A program made the translations under genes and the position numbers. Below are positions 44,805-54,099 of a stretch of DNA of 64,000 nucleotides, in pieces. This DNA is from Ponticaulis koreensis DSM 19734 (GTDB lineage Bacteria > Pseudomonadota > Alphaproteobacteria > Caulobacterales > Hyphomonadaceae), in assembly GCF_000420665.1 (NCBI RefSeq), contig NZ_ATVJ01000001.1, forward strand, positions 1,364,001 to 1,428,000, read 5' to 3'. Under the pieces are notes generated by a model. That model was given only the letters and a program-made list of their open reading frames with translations. It did no database searches and was not told the origin of the DNA. How positions within the stretch are numbered: the first letter of the stretch is position 1; every line of letters begins with the position of its first letter.

Positions 44805-45632
44805 TTACGCCGCAGCGTCTTTCTTGACGATAGTTGTGTGCGGGTAAGGAATGGAAACGCCCTGCGTATCGAAGGACTTCTTCACTTTTTCCAGCATGTC
44901 GAATTTGATCGGCCAGTAGTCGCCAGACTGACACCAGAGGCGGCAGGTAATGTCGACAGAGCTGTCACCGAGATTGGTCACACGCACAAACGGTTCCGGA
45001 TCTTTCAGAATGCGCTCGTCAGCGGCAATGATCTCTTTGAGGATGGCGATCGCATTGTCGAAATCATCGTCATAATCAATGCCGAATACGATATCGCAGC
45101 GGCGTGTTGTGTAGCCGGAATAGTTGGTGATGACACCATCAATCGCCTGACCGTTCGGGATCATGATCTTCTTGTTGTCCGGCGTCGCGATAACCGTCTG
45201 GAACAGGTTGATGTCTTTTACAGAACCGGACACGCCTGATACTTCGATAAAGTCACCGAGCTTGTATGGACGGAACAGCATGATCATCACGCCAGAAGCG
45301 ATATTGCCAAGCGCGCCCTGCATGGACAGACCGATTGCAAGGGTCAGAGCACCGAGCACGGCAGCAAAAGAAGCGACAGGAATTCCGAAAACGCCGAAGA
45401 CGGCGATAACAACTGCGGCTGTGACACCCCAGCGAACGATTGAGGCGAAGAAGTTAGCGAGCGTATTATCTACATTTTCGCGTTTCTCTGCCTGAGTGCG
45501 AACTACGCTCGCCAGCCAGCCGGCAATGCGCAGACCGATGATCAAGAGGATGATCGCACCGATTACGTTCAGTGCGCCATTTACGATCAGCACACCGTAC
45601 TGGTCCCAAATTGCCTGAGGGTCGAATTCCAT
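44805..45632 (-). CDS. MscS-type small-conductance mechanosensitive channel
   Basis: A 275-residue inner-membrane channel released by membrane tension. Three membrane segments lie in the first 125 residues; TM3 has the Gly/Ala pore helix (AVLGALTLAIGLSMQGALGNIASGVMIMLF). The beta domain follows (FRPYKLGDFIEVSGVSGSVKDINLFQTVI, and PNGQAIDGVITNYSG) and the alpha/beta C-terminal domain (IKFDMLEKVKKSFDTQGVSIPYPHT). AGGAG lies 6 bases before the ATG. Length is that of the short MscS subgroup. Confidence 0.93.
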   Translation of the reverse strand: MEFDPQAIWDQYGVLIVNGALNVIGAIILLIIGLRIAGWLASVVRTQAEKRENVDNTLANFFASIVRWGVTAAVVIAVFGVFGIPVASFAAVLGALTLAIGLSMQGALGNIASGVMIMLFRPYKLGDFIEVSGVSGSVKDINLFQTVIATPDNKKIMIPNGQAIDGVITNYSGYTTRRCDIVFGIDYDDDFDNAIAILKEIIAADERILKDPEPFVRVTNLGDSSVDITCRLWCQSGDYWPIKFDMLEKVKKSFDTQGVSIPYPHTTIVKKDAAA

Positions 45633-45781
45633 TCTGAACTCCTATGATTGGTTTACCTGCTCTGGTTAACGCGAGTTTGTGTCGTTTTGCAAAAGGCAGG
45701 CTCAAATTTTTGCGCTGTGTTTGCTGGTCTGTTTCTTAACTGATCTCTGCTAGGCTTAAGTGCTGGCATGGAGGTCGTATT

Positions 45782-46279
45782 GTGCGTTTGGTGTTGAGTT
45801 TGATTGCCACGGCGCTGGTTTTGAATTTTGGCCAGCCATCATCTGCCCAGCAGGCGGCGGTTATTCCCGCTACGCAGAGCGCTGAAGGCATCTATACGCT
45901 TGGCGCGACGTCGCTGAACGAAGCGCCATCTTTTGCGAGCTATTCGGGAAACATCACGCTTGTCGTGCTCTTCCAGCCGGGCTGTCCGTGGTGCGCTATC
46001 CAGTTTCGCGACATTGAAGAGTTGCAACGCGACCGCGCGCCATGGCTTCAGGTTGCTGCAGTCTCACGCAATGGCAGTGTGCCTGCGCTGCTGCGTGAAC
46101 TGGAAGAGTACAGCACGAGCATTCCAGCCTATCAGTCGAGCCGCGAGCTTCTATCAGCGCTTCAATATACGCCGGGCACGCCATGCGTGTATCTGATCAG
46201 TCCCGACGGACGTCTGGGGCAGGTGGCGTGTGGCCGCATGACCGCAGACCAGCTCGTCGGATTTCTGACCGGGCGCTAA
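45782..46279 (+). CDS. exported thioredoxin-like protein
   Basis: A 165-residue periplasmic protein from a GTG start with GGAGG 7 bases upstream. Signal peptide MRLVLSLIATALVLNFGQPSSA; thioredoxin fold with the redox motif CPWC in VVLFQPGCPWCAIQFRDIEEL and the cis-Pro region TPGTPCVYLISPDG, where an extra Cys follows the Pro. It likely reduces or exchanges disulfides. Its 3' end overlaps the convergent cupin gene by 4 bases. Confidence 0.78.
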   Translation: MRLVLSLIATALVLNFGQPSSAQQAAVIPATQSAEGIYTLGATSLNEAPSFASYSGNITLVVLFQPGCPWCAIQFRDIEELQRDRAPWLQVAAVSRNGSVPALLRELEEYSTSIPAYQSSRELLSALQYTPGTPCVYLISPDGRLGQVACGRMTADQLVGFLTGR

Positions 46280-46764
46280 TCCTCCAGCGGTTCGCCAGTC
46301 TCTGCATCAATGAGGATGCGCTCCGGCTGACCTTCAACATGAACACGGAAGACAATGGCGCGTGCGCCAGCCGGCCCGCCAATCGGTGAGTGCGCGGCAT
46401 AGGGTGTGATGACGAACGCGTCACCGGCAGATAGCCACATATCGTCCATGCCTTCCTGACGGTGAAGCGCAGACCCTTCAATCACATAGAGGAATTCCTC
46501 GCCCGGATGTTCATGCAGCGGAACGCTGGCATTTGGCGGGATGATCACGTCGGAGATGATGACTTCCAGCCCGTCCGCGGCTTCAATCGCGGCCTGCAGC
46601 ATCATATGTGAACCTGGCGCTGTCGGGCGCCCGTCGGTCAGTTCCGGTTCTGTCACCGTGTCGAATTCAGCGTCATGTGCATGATCGGACTGCGCACTGT
46701 GCGCAAAGGCAGATGCGGACATAAACAGCGCTGCAGCCGGAATAAGAAGCTTGGTTGTTATCAT
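46276..46764 (-). CDS. exported cupin-domain protein
   Basis: A 162-residue protein with a signal peptide (MITTKLLIPAAALFMSASAFA) and a His-rich stretch after cleavage (HSAQSDHAHDAE). The cupin double-stranded beta-helix is seen in the metal-binding motif PPNASVPLHEHPGEEFLYVIEGSA and the second motif GDAFVITPYAAHSPIGGPAGA. Three His and a Glu are in the usual positions, so it should bind a divalent metal. GGGAGGGG precedes the ATG. Function unknown. Confidence 0.82.
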   Translation of the reverse strand: MITTKLLIPAAALFMSASAFAHSAQSDHAHDAEFDTVTEPELTDGRPTAPGSHMMLQAAIEAADGLEVIISDVIIPPNASVPLHEHPGEEFLYVIEGSALHRQEGMDDMWLSAGDAFVITPYAAHSPIGGPAGARAIVFRVHVEGQPERILIDAETGEPLED

Positions 46765-46781
46765 TTTGGCCCCTCCCGAAG

Positions 46782-48413
46782 TCAGGCCTCACTATAGCTC
46801 AGAAATTCTTTCAGGCCATCAAGTGTCTCGGCCTCTGCGGCGGGCTTATCCCAGCGTATCCGGTTGAAGCGCGGAAAGCGCATGGCGACGCCGGATTTAT
46901 GCCGCGGTGAGGCATTCAGGCCTTCAAATGCGACCTCTACGACAAGGCCTTCTTCGCGGGTGGCCTTGACCATGCGAACGGGGCCAAACCTGTCGATTGT
47001 GTTGTTCCGAACGAACTTGTCGAGCTCTTTGAGTTCCTTATCGGTAAAGCCAAAATAGGCTTTGCCGACAGGGGTGATCTCATGTCCGTCATCGGTTTCA
47101 GCCCAGACACCAAAAGTAAAATCCGAGAAGTAACCGGATCGTCTGCCATGGCCGCGCTGTGCGTACATGATCACGGCATCAATCAGGAAGGGATCGCGCT
47201 TCCATTTGAACCATGGGCCTTTCGGACGGCCGGCTTCGTAGATCGACTCCCAGCGTTTCAGCATCAGGCCTTCAATTTCGGGCTGGGGCGGGGCGTTGCG
47301 TAGTGCGTTGAGGCTTGCTGCATCCGTGACCTCTACCAGAGGCGATACATCAAACCGGTCGGTCGGAGGCGCTTCGAGCAGCGCTTCCAGTTTTGCGCGG
47401 CGTTCGCGGAAGGTGAGGGCGCGCAAATCCTCTTCGCCATGATGGAGAATGTCATAAGCGCGTATGAAGGCAGGCCGCTCAGTCAGCATCTTTTTCGAGA
47501 CGGTTTTCCGGTTCAGGCGCTGCTGAAGATCGTTGAACGGGGCGACATGGCCATCCGGTTTTCTGACCAGAAGTTCGCCATCCAGAACGGCATCAAATTC
47601 CATCGCGGCAACGACGTCCGGAAAGGTGTGAGAGATATCATCGCCCGTGCGCGTATAGAGGCGGCGCACACCATTCTCGCTAACGGCCTGTACGCGAATG
47701 CCATCCCATTTCCATTCGGCGGCAAACGCTTCAGGTGTGATCATGTCAGGGTTGATAGCGTCCGGATCATCCCGGTCTTTCTTGGCGATCAGCGGATGGG
47801 CGAGCATAACGGGCCTGAACGCGCCGCTCATATCAGGTGCGGGTTTCTCGCCGTCACCTGAAAGCCATGCGAATAGATCTTCATAGGGCGCATCAAGTCC
47901 GTGCCAGAGCTCTTCAATCTCTCCAGCTTTTACGCCTCCAAACTTCGCCAATGCTTGCTTGGCAAGGCGCGCAGATACACCGATGCGCAGTCCGCCGGTG
48001 ACGAGCTTTAGCAATGCCCAGCGCTCAGACGCGCCAAGCCTGTCCAGCCAGTGCGCGATAAGCTCTGGCGCTTTGGCTTTCGGCGTGTCCTGAACCGTTT
48101 CGACGATCTCATCCAGTGTGGGCGAATAGTTGGTGCCATGCGTTTCTGGCCAGACCAGACTCACCGTTTCGGCAAGGTCACCGACATACTCATAAGAGAG
48201 ACGAAACAGCTCTTCATCCATGCGTTCGGAGACCAGTACGCGGATCATGGCGGGCTTGATGGTTTTCAGGTCCAGCTCGCCTGTAATGGCCGCGAGTGCC
48301 CAGCCTCGCGCCGGATCAGGCGTTCGTGCGAAATAGTCACAAAGGAGCGTAATCTTTGCGTTCCGCCCCGGTGTGAGGATCAGACTATCAAGAAGCTGGG
48401 AAAAGGCCTGCAT
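46782..48413 (-). CDS. ATP-dependent DNA ligase
   Basis: A 543-residue ligase that seals nicks using ATP. The adenylation lysine lies in AEWKWDGIRVQ, with later motifs ARTGDD-like YTRTGDDISHTFPD, LDGELLV, EGLMLKR and WFKWKRD. An N-terminal DNA-binding domain (about 1-200) precedes the catalytic core, as in archaeal-like LigB-type ligases; the length suits the bacterial family found beside an Lhr-like helicase, a metallophosphoesterase and a ligase-associated exonuclease. That exonuclease is at 49896-50918, but the helicase and phosphoesterase are absent here. Likely a DNA repair role. Confidence 0.9.
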   Translation of the reverse strand: MQAFSQLLDSLILTPGRNAKITLLCDYFARTPDPARGWALAAITGELDLKTIKPAMIRVLVSERMDEELFRLSYEYVGDLAETVSLVWPETHGTNYSPTLDEIVETVQDTPKAKAPELIAHWLDRLGASERWALLKLVTGGLRIGVSARLAKQALAKFGGVKAGEIEELWHGLDAPYEDLFAWLSGDGEKPAPDMSGAFRPVMLAHPLIAKKDRDDPDAINPDMITPEAFAAEWKWDGIRVQAVSENGVRRLYTRTGDDISHTFPDVVAAMEFDAVLDGELLVRKPDGHVAPFNDLQQRLNRKTVSKKMLTERPAFIRAYDILHHGEEDLRALTFRERRAKLEALLEAPPTDRFDVSPLVEVTDAASLNALRNAPPQPEIEGLMLKRWESIYEAGRPKGPWFKWKRDPFLIDAVIMYAQRGHGRRSGYFSDFTFGVWAETDDGHEITPVGKAYFGFTDKELKELDKFVRNNTIDRFGPVRMVKATREEGLVVEVAFEGLNASPRHKSGVAMRFPRFNRIRWDKPAAEAETLDGLKEFLSYSEA

Positions 48414-48442
48414 GCCTTCTAAGATAAGTTCAGGGAGACAGA

Positions 48443-48874
48443 ATGACAGAACAAATTCCGCCGGAAGGCTTCGAGCCTCACTTTCGTAAATCGGCGCTTA
48501 CCGATCCATGGGAGCCGTTATTTTCTAAACGGGAGTCTGACCGCGTGCGGATCGGATTGTATTTGCGTGAGCCGCACTGCAATTCGCGGGGCTTGGTGCA
48601 TGGCGGTCTCATCGCAACCCTCGCCGACAACGCGATGGTATTATCCTGTGTTGCGGTGATTAAGGGTGCAGGGCGAGAAACGTCTGGCCTCGTCACGGTA
48701 AGCCTGACAACCGATTTCATCGGCTCTGCGCGATTGGGGCAGTGGCTTGAGGTGAATACCCACTTTGTCAAAGCCGGTGGAAGCCTCGCATTCGCCGATA
48801 GTTTTGTGACGGCGGATGGCGCGGTGGTGGCGCGCGCCAGCGCGAGTTTCAAAATTTTATCAGTAAGAAAGTGA
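48443..48874 (+). CDS. PaaI-type thioesterase (hotdog fold)
   Basis: A 143-residue acyl-CoA thioesterase-like protein. The hotdog helix region is EPHCNSRGLVHGGLIATLADNAMV, where the HGG..ATLAD sequence is the PaaI-family active-site signature. A ribosome site AGGGAGA precedes the ATG. It is divergent from the ligase gene with 29 bases between and overlaps the convergent protease gene by 15 bases. Substrate unknown. Confidence 0.85.
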   Translation: MTEQIPPEGFEPHFRKSALTDPWEPLFSKRESDRVRIGLYLREPHCNSRGLVHGGLIATLADNAMVLSCVAVIKGAGRETSGLVTVSLTTDFIGSARLGQWLEVNTHFVKAGGSLAFADSFVTADGAVVARASASFKILSVRK

Positions 48875-49831
48875 CCGGCGGCAGAGCGCGTCATCGAGCT
48901 CGCAGGTTTCCATGACGGCGTTGATCCAGTCGCGCTGCGTTTCAAGGTTTACATAATTCACCGCATACACGCCGGCACACATCTCGCCGCTGACCGATGG
49001 CATGAGCGTGGAGAGGACGCCCATCATAACCGGATGGCCGCTTTCATCATCCACCATAAGCGGGCCGCCTGAATCGCCAACGCACGGGCCGCCGGAGACC
49101 TGCGTCGCACCGCGAATACGGTCGGGTAGCACGTCTATGATGTGGATTTCCTCGCGCTGGAGCATGTCGGCCAGTTCTCCATAATAGGAGAGCGCCCCCC
49201 AGCCACCGACGCGGGCGGTTTCATAGAATTTCTCAGAGAATGGCCGTGTAGTCTGGCCCCAGGCAACAGGCGGTACGTTGACCAGCCTATCTATATCATC
49301 GTCTGCGACATGTACGAGCGCGATGTCGTTCCGGTAATTGTCGGTCTGGCCTGAAAAACTGCCATGGCAGACAGCAAAATCGACTTCGACGCGCTGGATT
49401 TCGTTGGAGGAGAGTTGCTGTGAATTAGCGCGCAGGACGATGCGGTCAAAGCTGCCCGTCAGGCAGTGTGCTGCGGTGAGAAACCAGTTCTCTGAAATAC
49501 GCGTGGCAGAGCAATGGCTGGAGGCGACATCGAAGTCTTCGGTGTCAGTCTCGCGCTCCATTTTAACAATGCCGGGCAGGTCGCGCGCTGAAGGTGGGCG
49601 AAAGCGGTTGCGCAGCTCCGGCAGAGGTGCGGCGTCCATTTTGCCTTCATATTTCAGGTAGTCAGGGCTTGCGAGTTCCTCTGCGGTCGCCGTTGGTCCG
49701 CATGGATGGAAATTGCCTTCAAGCCGGAGGTAGTGTTCCGGTATGTCCGTCTCAATACGCGCATCATCAGCCGTGGCCGAGCCGAGTATGACTGTGCCAG
49801 TGAGAAGCAGAACGAAGCCGAGGCGTTTCAA
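48860..49831 (-). CDS. secreted trypsin-like serine protease (S1)
   Basis: A 323-residue exported protease. The catalytic triad is visible: His in WFLTAAHCLTG, Asp in NDIALVHV, Ser in CVGDSGGPLM. A signal peptide (LGFVLLLTGTVILGSATA) is followed by a propeptide-like stretch. Start: an ATG at 49864 in frame lacks a ribosome site, while a TTG at 49831 has AAGGAGAT about 6 bases upstream and begins exactly at the signal peptide, so TTG is chosen. It is convergent with the thioesterase gene. Confidence 0.88.
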   Translation of the reverse strand: MKRLGFVLLLTGTVILGSATADDARIETDIPEHYLRLEGNFHPCGPTATAEELASPDYLKYEGKMDAAPLPELRNRFRPPSARDLPGIVKMERETDTEDFDVASSHCSATRISENWFLTAAHCLTGSFDRIVLRANSQQLSSNEIQRVEVDFAVCHGSFSGQTDNYRNDIALVHVADDDIDRLVNVPPVAWGQTTRPFSEKFYETARVGGWGALSYYGELADMLQREEIHIIDVLPDRIRGATQVSGGPCVGDSGGPLMVDDESGHPVMMGVLSTLMPSVSGEMCAGVYAVNYVNLETQRDWINAVMETCELDDALCRRSLSY

Positions 49832-49895
49832 CGGGCAATCTCCTTTCAGGAGAGTTTTTGCCAAACTCGCGCCGTCGTCAATTCACTAATGTGGT

Positions 49896-50918
49896 TCAGC
49901 TGTCCTCATCATAGCCGACGAGACGCAATGGACGCGCTTTATAGCCATCAAGTTCCGCCCAACGACATAAGGCATCCTCGCGGCCATGCGTGACCCAAAC
50001 TTCCTGCGGGTTCACATCGCGCACGGTCTGGGTGAGTTCATCCCAGTCAGCATGGTCGGACAGGATAATCGGCAGTTCGACGCCGCTCTGTTTTGCGCGC
50101 TGGCGGATACGCATCCAGCCTGAGCAGAAGACGGTGATCGGGTCAGGAAAACGTCGCGCCCATTTGTCGCGGAAAGCGGATGGCGGGCCCATCACGATCT
50201 TACCTGAGAATTTGGCCTGCTCTTCTTTGGCGACGCCTTTTTCGAGCGTTGCGGGTTCAAGGTTGCCAAGCGAAATGCCGTGATCCTCATAAAGGTCGCA
50301 AAGTGATTTCAGTGCGCCATGAATGTAGATGGTGTCGTGATAACCGGCCTCGCGGATAAGCGAGATAACGCGCTGCGCTTTACCGAGCGCGTAGACGCCG
50401 ACCAGATGGGCGCGGTCGGGAAATGTGGTCAGGCTGTGCAGGAGTTTTCTGATTTCGTCGCGGTCATCCGGATGGCGGAAGACGGGAAGGGCAAAGGTCG
50501 CCTCGGATATAAAGACATGGCACGGCACAGGTTCGAACGGTGTACAGGTCGGGTCCTGACGCCGTTTATAATCACCCGTGCAGACCATTCGAAGGCCTTT
50601 ATGCTCAACAACAGCCTGCGCAGAGCCGAGCACATGTCCTGCCGGTGCGAGCGACACATCCACGCCGTTTATGCTGACCACTTCGCCAAGTTCGGTTGGT
50701 TGACGCCTGGCCGTGAAGTTTTCGCCATAGCGCGCCGCCATGATGTTGATGGTCTCTGGAGTTGCGAGCACGGTGCCGTGCCCTGCGCGGGCATGGTCTG
50801 CGTGGCCATGTGTGATCACGGCGCGATCAACGGCGCGAACCGGATCAATGTAAAAATCACCGACCGGGCAATAGAGGCCCGCAGGTGTGGGATGCAGAAG
50901 CTGGTCGGGTGAGCGCAT
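49896..50918 (-). CDS. ligase-associated DNA exonuclease (MBL/beta-CASP fold)
   Basis: A 340-residue metallo-beta-lactamase-fold nuclease of the ligase-associated exonuclease group. Zinc motif THGHADHARAGH at about residues 38-49 (HxHxDH), then AGHVLGSAQ (second His motif) and CTGDYKRRQDPTC; the C-terminal DHADWDEL and VWVTHGREDALCRWAE complete the beta-CASP-like core. The ATG at 50918 begins the family start MRSPDQLLHPTPAGLYCP; an ATG at 51005 adds 29 residues and is not used. Its partner ligase is 1.5 kb away with two unrelated genes between. Function in DNA repair is inferred. Confidence 0.88.
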   Translation of the reverse strand: MRSPDQLLHPTPAGLYCPVGDFYIDPVRAVDRAVITHGHADHARAGHGTVLATPETINIMAARYGENFTARRQPTELGEVVSINGVDVSLAPAGHVLGSAQAVVEHKGLRMVCTGDYKRRQDPTCTPFEPVPCHVFISEATFALPVFRHPDDRDEIRKLLHSLTTFPDRAHLVGVYALGKAQRVISLIREAGYHDTIYIHGALKSLCDLYEDHGISLGNLEPATLEKGVAKEEQAKFSGKIVMGPPSAFRDKWARRFPDPITVFCSGWMRIRQRAKQSGVELPIILSDHADWDELTQTVRDVNPQEVWVTHGREDALCRWAELDGYKARPLRLVGYDEDS

Positions 50919-51049
50919 AAACAAGATATAGTGCGCCGCAGCGCCTGTGTCCTGCCTGCATGTGACGTAAAGTGTCACTGCTAACACCTTGAGTAACATG
51001 CGCACTATTTATATAGTCTACTCTCATAAATATTACGGGAGGAAGGCGA

Positions 51050-51775
51050 ATGTCTTTTACGAAGCGATATAAGCTCTTATTCGTGACTGCGGTTTCCGCG
51101 CTGGCGCTGGCGGCATGTTCTGATCAGGGTGCAGACGAGCATGCCGACATGAACCATGATGGAATGGACCATGCGTCCATGGATCACGGCTCTATGGACC
51201 ATTCCGGTCACGAAGGCATGGAAATGGCGAATGCGAATACGCCGTCTTATGGCGCCGCGGAGTATGTTGCTGACTTTACGCTGATGGGCAGTGACGGCCA
51301 GATGCATACGCTGAGTGATCATTCCGATGCACCAGCAGTCGTTCTGATGACGCACGGTGTGGGGTGCCCGATCGTGCGTAATGCCGTGACTGATTACAAA
51401 GAACTCGCTGCGCAGTTCGAGGATCAGGGTATCCCGTTCTACATGATCAATTCCAATATTCAGGACGACATTGACGAACTGGCCGCGGATGCTGAGCTTT
51501 ATTCCATCACCATGCCAATTCTGGATGACGAAGATCAGTCGGTTGGCCGTCAGATGGGGTATGACCGTACCGCCCAGATTTACGTGCTAGACCCGTCAGA
51601 TGATTTTCGCGTCATGTATTACGGCTCGCTCAATGATCGCCAGACTTATGAGCGCCAAAGGAATGAAGCCCAGAATCATTTCGCAGCAGAGGTTCTGAAC
51701 CAGATGCTGGCAGGCGAAGAGGTTACCGTAACGGCACCTGCGATCAGAGCGGGATGTATGATTAACTTTCTCTGA
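51050..51775 (+). CDS. His/Met-rich redoxin lipoprotein (short form)
   Basis: A 241-residue lipoprotein (signal AVSALALAACSDQ, lipid Cys 23) with a Met/His-rich segment at about 31-62 (MDHASMDHGSMDHSGHEGMEM) of the kind that binds copper. A redoxin/AhpC-like domain follows (about 72-225) with VVLMTHGVGCPIVRNAV (Cys 106), FYMINSNIQDD and DRTAQIYVLDP. It ends at the conserved IRAGCMINF (Cys 236). The next gene contains the same module almost word for word, then continues into cytochrome and monooxygenase domains, so this gene is a one-module paralogue. GGGAGGAAGG lies just upstream of the ATG. Confidence 0.82.
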   Translation: MSFTKRYKLLFVTAVSALALAACSDQGADEHADMNHDGMDHASMDHGSMDHSGHEGMEMANANTPSYGAAEYVADFTLMGSDGQMHTLSDHSDAPAVVLMTHGVGCPIVRNAVTDYKELAAQFEDQGIPFYMINSNIQDDIDELAADAELYSITMPILDDEDQSVGRQMGYDRTAQIYVLDPSDDFRVMYYGSLNDRQTYERQRNEAQNHFAAEVLNQMLAGEEVTVTAPAIRAGCMINFL

Positions 51776-51877
51776 TCACTTGTCCTTTCTTTAGTGTTTT
51801 ACTCGGGTTTCTCTTGAGTGTTGGGCACTACATTTGATATAGCTACCTCCAGATAATAATACACGGGAGGTAGCCTT

Positions 51878-53947
51878 ATGGCTGTTTTTAAACGAGGCAA
51901 TTTGCTTGTCGCGACTGCGTTCACTGCGCTTTTGCTGGGCGCATGTTCGCAAGAAGGCGGAGAAGACCATGCGGCTATGGATCATTCCGCCATGGATCAC
52001 TCCGGTCATGATGGCATGGTTATAGCGACGGCTGCGACGCCTGTCAGCGGCCCGCCGGAATATATCGATAACTTCCGCCTGATCGATCATAACGGCGACA
52101 GCCATGAGCTGTTCTACCACGCAGACGCTCCTGCGGTGGTGCTAATGACGCACGGTGTCGGCTGCCCGATCGTGCGCAATGCCGTTACCGATTATAAAGC
52201 GCTGCGCGACCAGTTCGCGGATCAGGGCGTTCAGTTCTACATGATCAACTCCAACATTCAGGATGATCGTGACGAGATCGCTGCTGACGCCGAGCTTTAC
52301 GGCATTGATATGCCAATCCTTGATGACGTGACCCAGCTGATCGGCGAGTCCATGGGCTATGACCGTACAGCGCAGGTTTACGTGCTGGATCCGGCGCAGG
52401 GCTTCAAAGTCGTCTATTATGGCGCGCTGAATGATCGTCAGACTTATGAGCGTCAGCGCAATGAAGCCAACAACCACTTTGCGGCAGATGCTATTTCGCA
52501 GGTGCTGGCGGGCGAAGACGTCACGGTTGAGGCACCCGCTATTCGCGCTGGTTGCATGATCAACTTCCCGGAGCAGCGCAATCAGGCAGAGCATATGCAA
52601 ATTTCTTATGCTGAAGAGATTGCGCCTATCCTGCGCGAGAACTGCGCTGAGTGTCACCAGGAGGGCGGTATCGGCCCTTGGGCGATGACCGATTACGAGA
52701 CTATTCAGGGCTGGGCGCCGATGATCCGCGAAGTGGTTCGCACGGATCGTATGCCGCCCTGGCATGCTGACCCGTCTATCGGCACATTCCATAATGCGCG
52801 TGACCTGACTGTCGAAGAAACGCAGACGCTGGTTCACTGGGTTGAAGCTGGCGCACCGCGTGGTGAGGGCGAAGACCCACTGGCCGGTCTTGATCTGCAT
52901 GCGCCGGACTGGCCGCTTGGTGAGCCGGATCTGATCCTGACGCTTCCTGCCTACACCGTGCCAGCAACAGGTGTTGTCGATTATGCTTATCCGGTCGTGG
53001 AAAATCCGCTGACTGAAGATACATGGCTGCGTGCTACGACAGTTCGAGCCGGCAACCGCGAAGTCGTCCACCACGTGCTGTCTGGCTATATGTCTGAAGT
53101 CCCTGCAGATGGGCGCGGTTCGACATCGCTCTGGGAATTCTCAACCGGCGGCTATGCTGTGGGTGCTGAATCTACCGTGGCGCAGGAAAACTCCGGCGTG
53201 CCATTCCCTGCAGGCGGCGCAATTGGCTTCCAGATGCACTACACGCCTGTGGGCCGTGAGATCGTGGATCAGACACAGATCGGTTTCTACTTCCAGGAAC
53301 AGCCGGAGCTTCTCAACCGGACTGTCGTAATTCTGGATGCAAGCCTCGACATTCCAGCGAATGAGCCGCGTCACGTCGAGACGGCTTATCTGGAATTTCC
53401 GTATGACGCAGAGCTGATTTCGGCATTCCCGCACGCACACTATCGTGGCTATGCGTCCGATCTGCGTATCCAGTATCCGGATGGAACTGAAGAAACGCTT
53501 CTTTCTCTGCCGCGCTATGACTTTAACTGGCAGCGTGGATACGAGTTTGAAGAGCCGGTCTCCATTCCTGCGGGATCGCGCCTGATCTCGGATTATGTCT
53601 ATGACAACTCCAGCGCCAATGCGGCGAACCCTGATCCGAACATTCAGGTGACATGGGGCGAGCAGAGCTTTGAAGAAATGCTCTATACGTCACTGTCTTT
53701 CCGCTGGGTGGGTGAGACGACGGACAACCGTCTCGATCACCAGTCAGCTGAAATGAACGAGACGCGCATGTTCACCGCTATGGATGATAATATGGATGGA
53801 CAGCTCACTGAAGACGAGCTGACGGGCATGTTGGGTAGCCGTATGCGCGCCGGCTTTGGCCGTATGGATCTTGACGGAAACGGCTCTGTAGACATGGAAG
53901 AATATGTCACGGTGAACCGGATGATGCGTGCACGCGGTCAACAATAG
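51878..53947 (+). CDS. redoxin / cytochrome c / copper monooxygenase-like / EF-hand fusion lipoprotein
   Basis: A 689-residue envelope lipoprotein (lipid Cys 23). Domain order: Met/His-rich segment (about 30-50, MDHSAMDHSGHDGM); redoxin (about 60-215, Cys 96 in THGVGCPIVRN, Cys 226 in IRAGCMINF); cytochrome c-like module (about 238-330) with the haem motif CAECH (Cys 256, 259, His 260) and Met-containing TDRMPPWHADP; a dopamine-beta-monooxygenase-like C-terminal domain (about 350-620, VVHHVLSGYM, PFPAGGAIGFQMHYTPVG, FPHAHYRG with possible copper His); then two EF-hand loops (DDNMDGQLTEDE and DLDGNGSVDMEE) near the end. Likely periplasmic copper- and electron-transfer function; substrate unknown. 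Confidence 0.85.
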   Translation: MAVFKRGNLLVATAFTALLLGACSQEGGEDHAAMDHSAMDHSGHDGMVIATAATPVSGPPEYIDNFRLIDHNGDSHELFYHADAPAVVLMTHGVGCPIVRNAVTDYKALRDQFADQGVQFYMINSNIQDDRDEIAADAELYGIDMPILDDVTQLIGESMGYDRTAQVYVLDPAQGFKVVYYGALNDRQTYERQRNEANNHFAADAISQVLAGEDVTVEAPAIRAGCMINFPEQRNQAEHMQISYAEEIAPILRENCAECHQEGGIGPWAMTDYETIQGWAPMIREVVRTDRMPPWHADPSIGTFHNARDLTVEETQTLVHWVEAGAPRGEGEDPLAGLDLHAPDWPLGEPDLILTLPAYTVPATGVVDYAYPVVENPLTEDTWLRATTVRAGNREVVHHVLSGYMSEVPADGRGSTSLWEFSTGGYAVGAESTVAQENSGVPFPAGGAIGFQMHYTPVGREIVDQTQIGFYFQEQPELLNRTVVILDASLDIPANEPRHVETAYLEFPYDAELISAFPHAHYRGYASDLRIQYPDGTEETLLSLPRYDFNWQRGYEFEEPVSIPAGSRLISDYVYDNSSANAANPDPNIQVTWGEQSFEEMLYTSLSFRWVGETTDNRLDHQSAEMNETRMFTAMDDNMDGQLTEDELTGMLGSRMRAGFGRMDLDGNGSVDMEEYVTVNRMMRARGQQ

Positions 53948-53975
53948 GCCTTATTGCACAATTTCTGATCAGTGG

Positions 53976-54006
53976 AGGGCGGCGCATTATTGCGTCGCCC
54001 TTTTCT
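53976..54006 (+). terminator. rho-independent terminator after the redoxin fusion gene
   Basis: GGGCGGCGCA / TGCGTCGCCC (one G-T wobble) with a TTAT loop, followed by TTTTCTT, 30 bases past the stop. Confidence 0.85.
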
Positions 54007-54099
54007 TATTCCTCAAGGTAATATCAGGTCGAAGATCATATTCTATTTCTGATGGCGTTATTCTTCGAAGCATAGGCGCCTATAGTGCAAGAAAAAAAC

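Noticed and set aside
52142-53074. Minus-strand open frame of 310 codons opposite the redoxin fusion gene
   Set aside because: Shadow of a gene with clear domains; the product lacks any motif.
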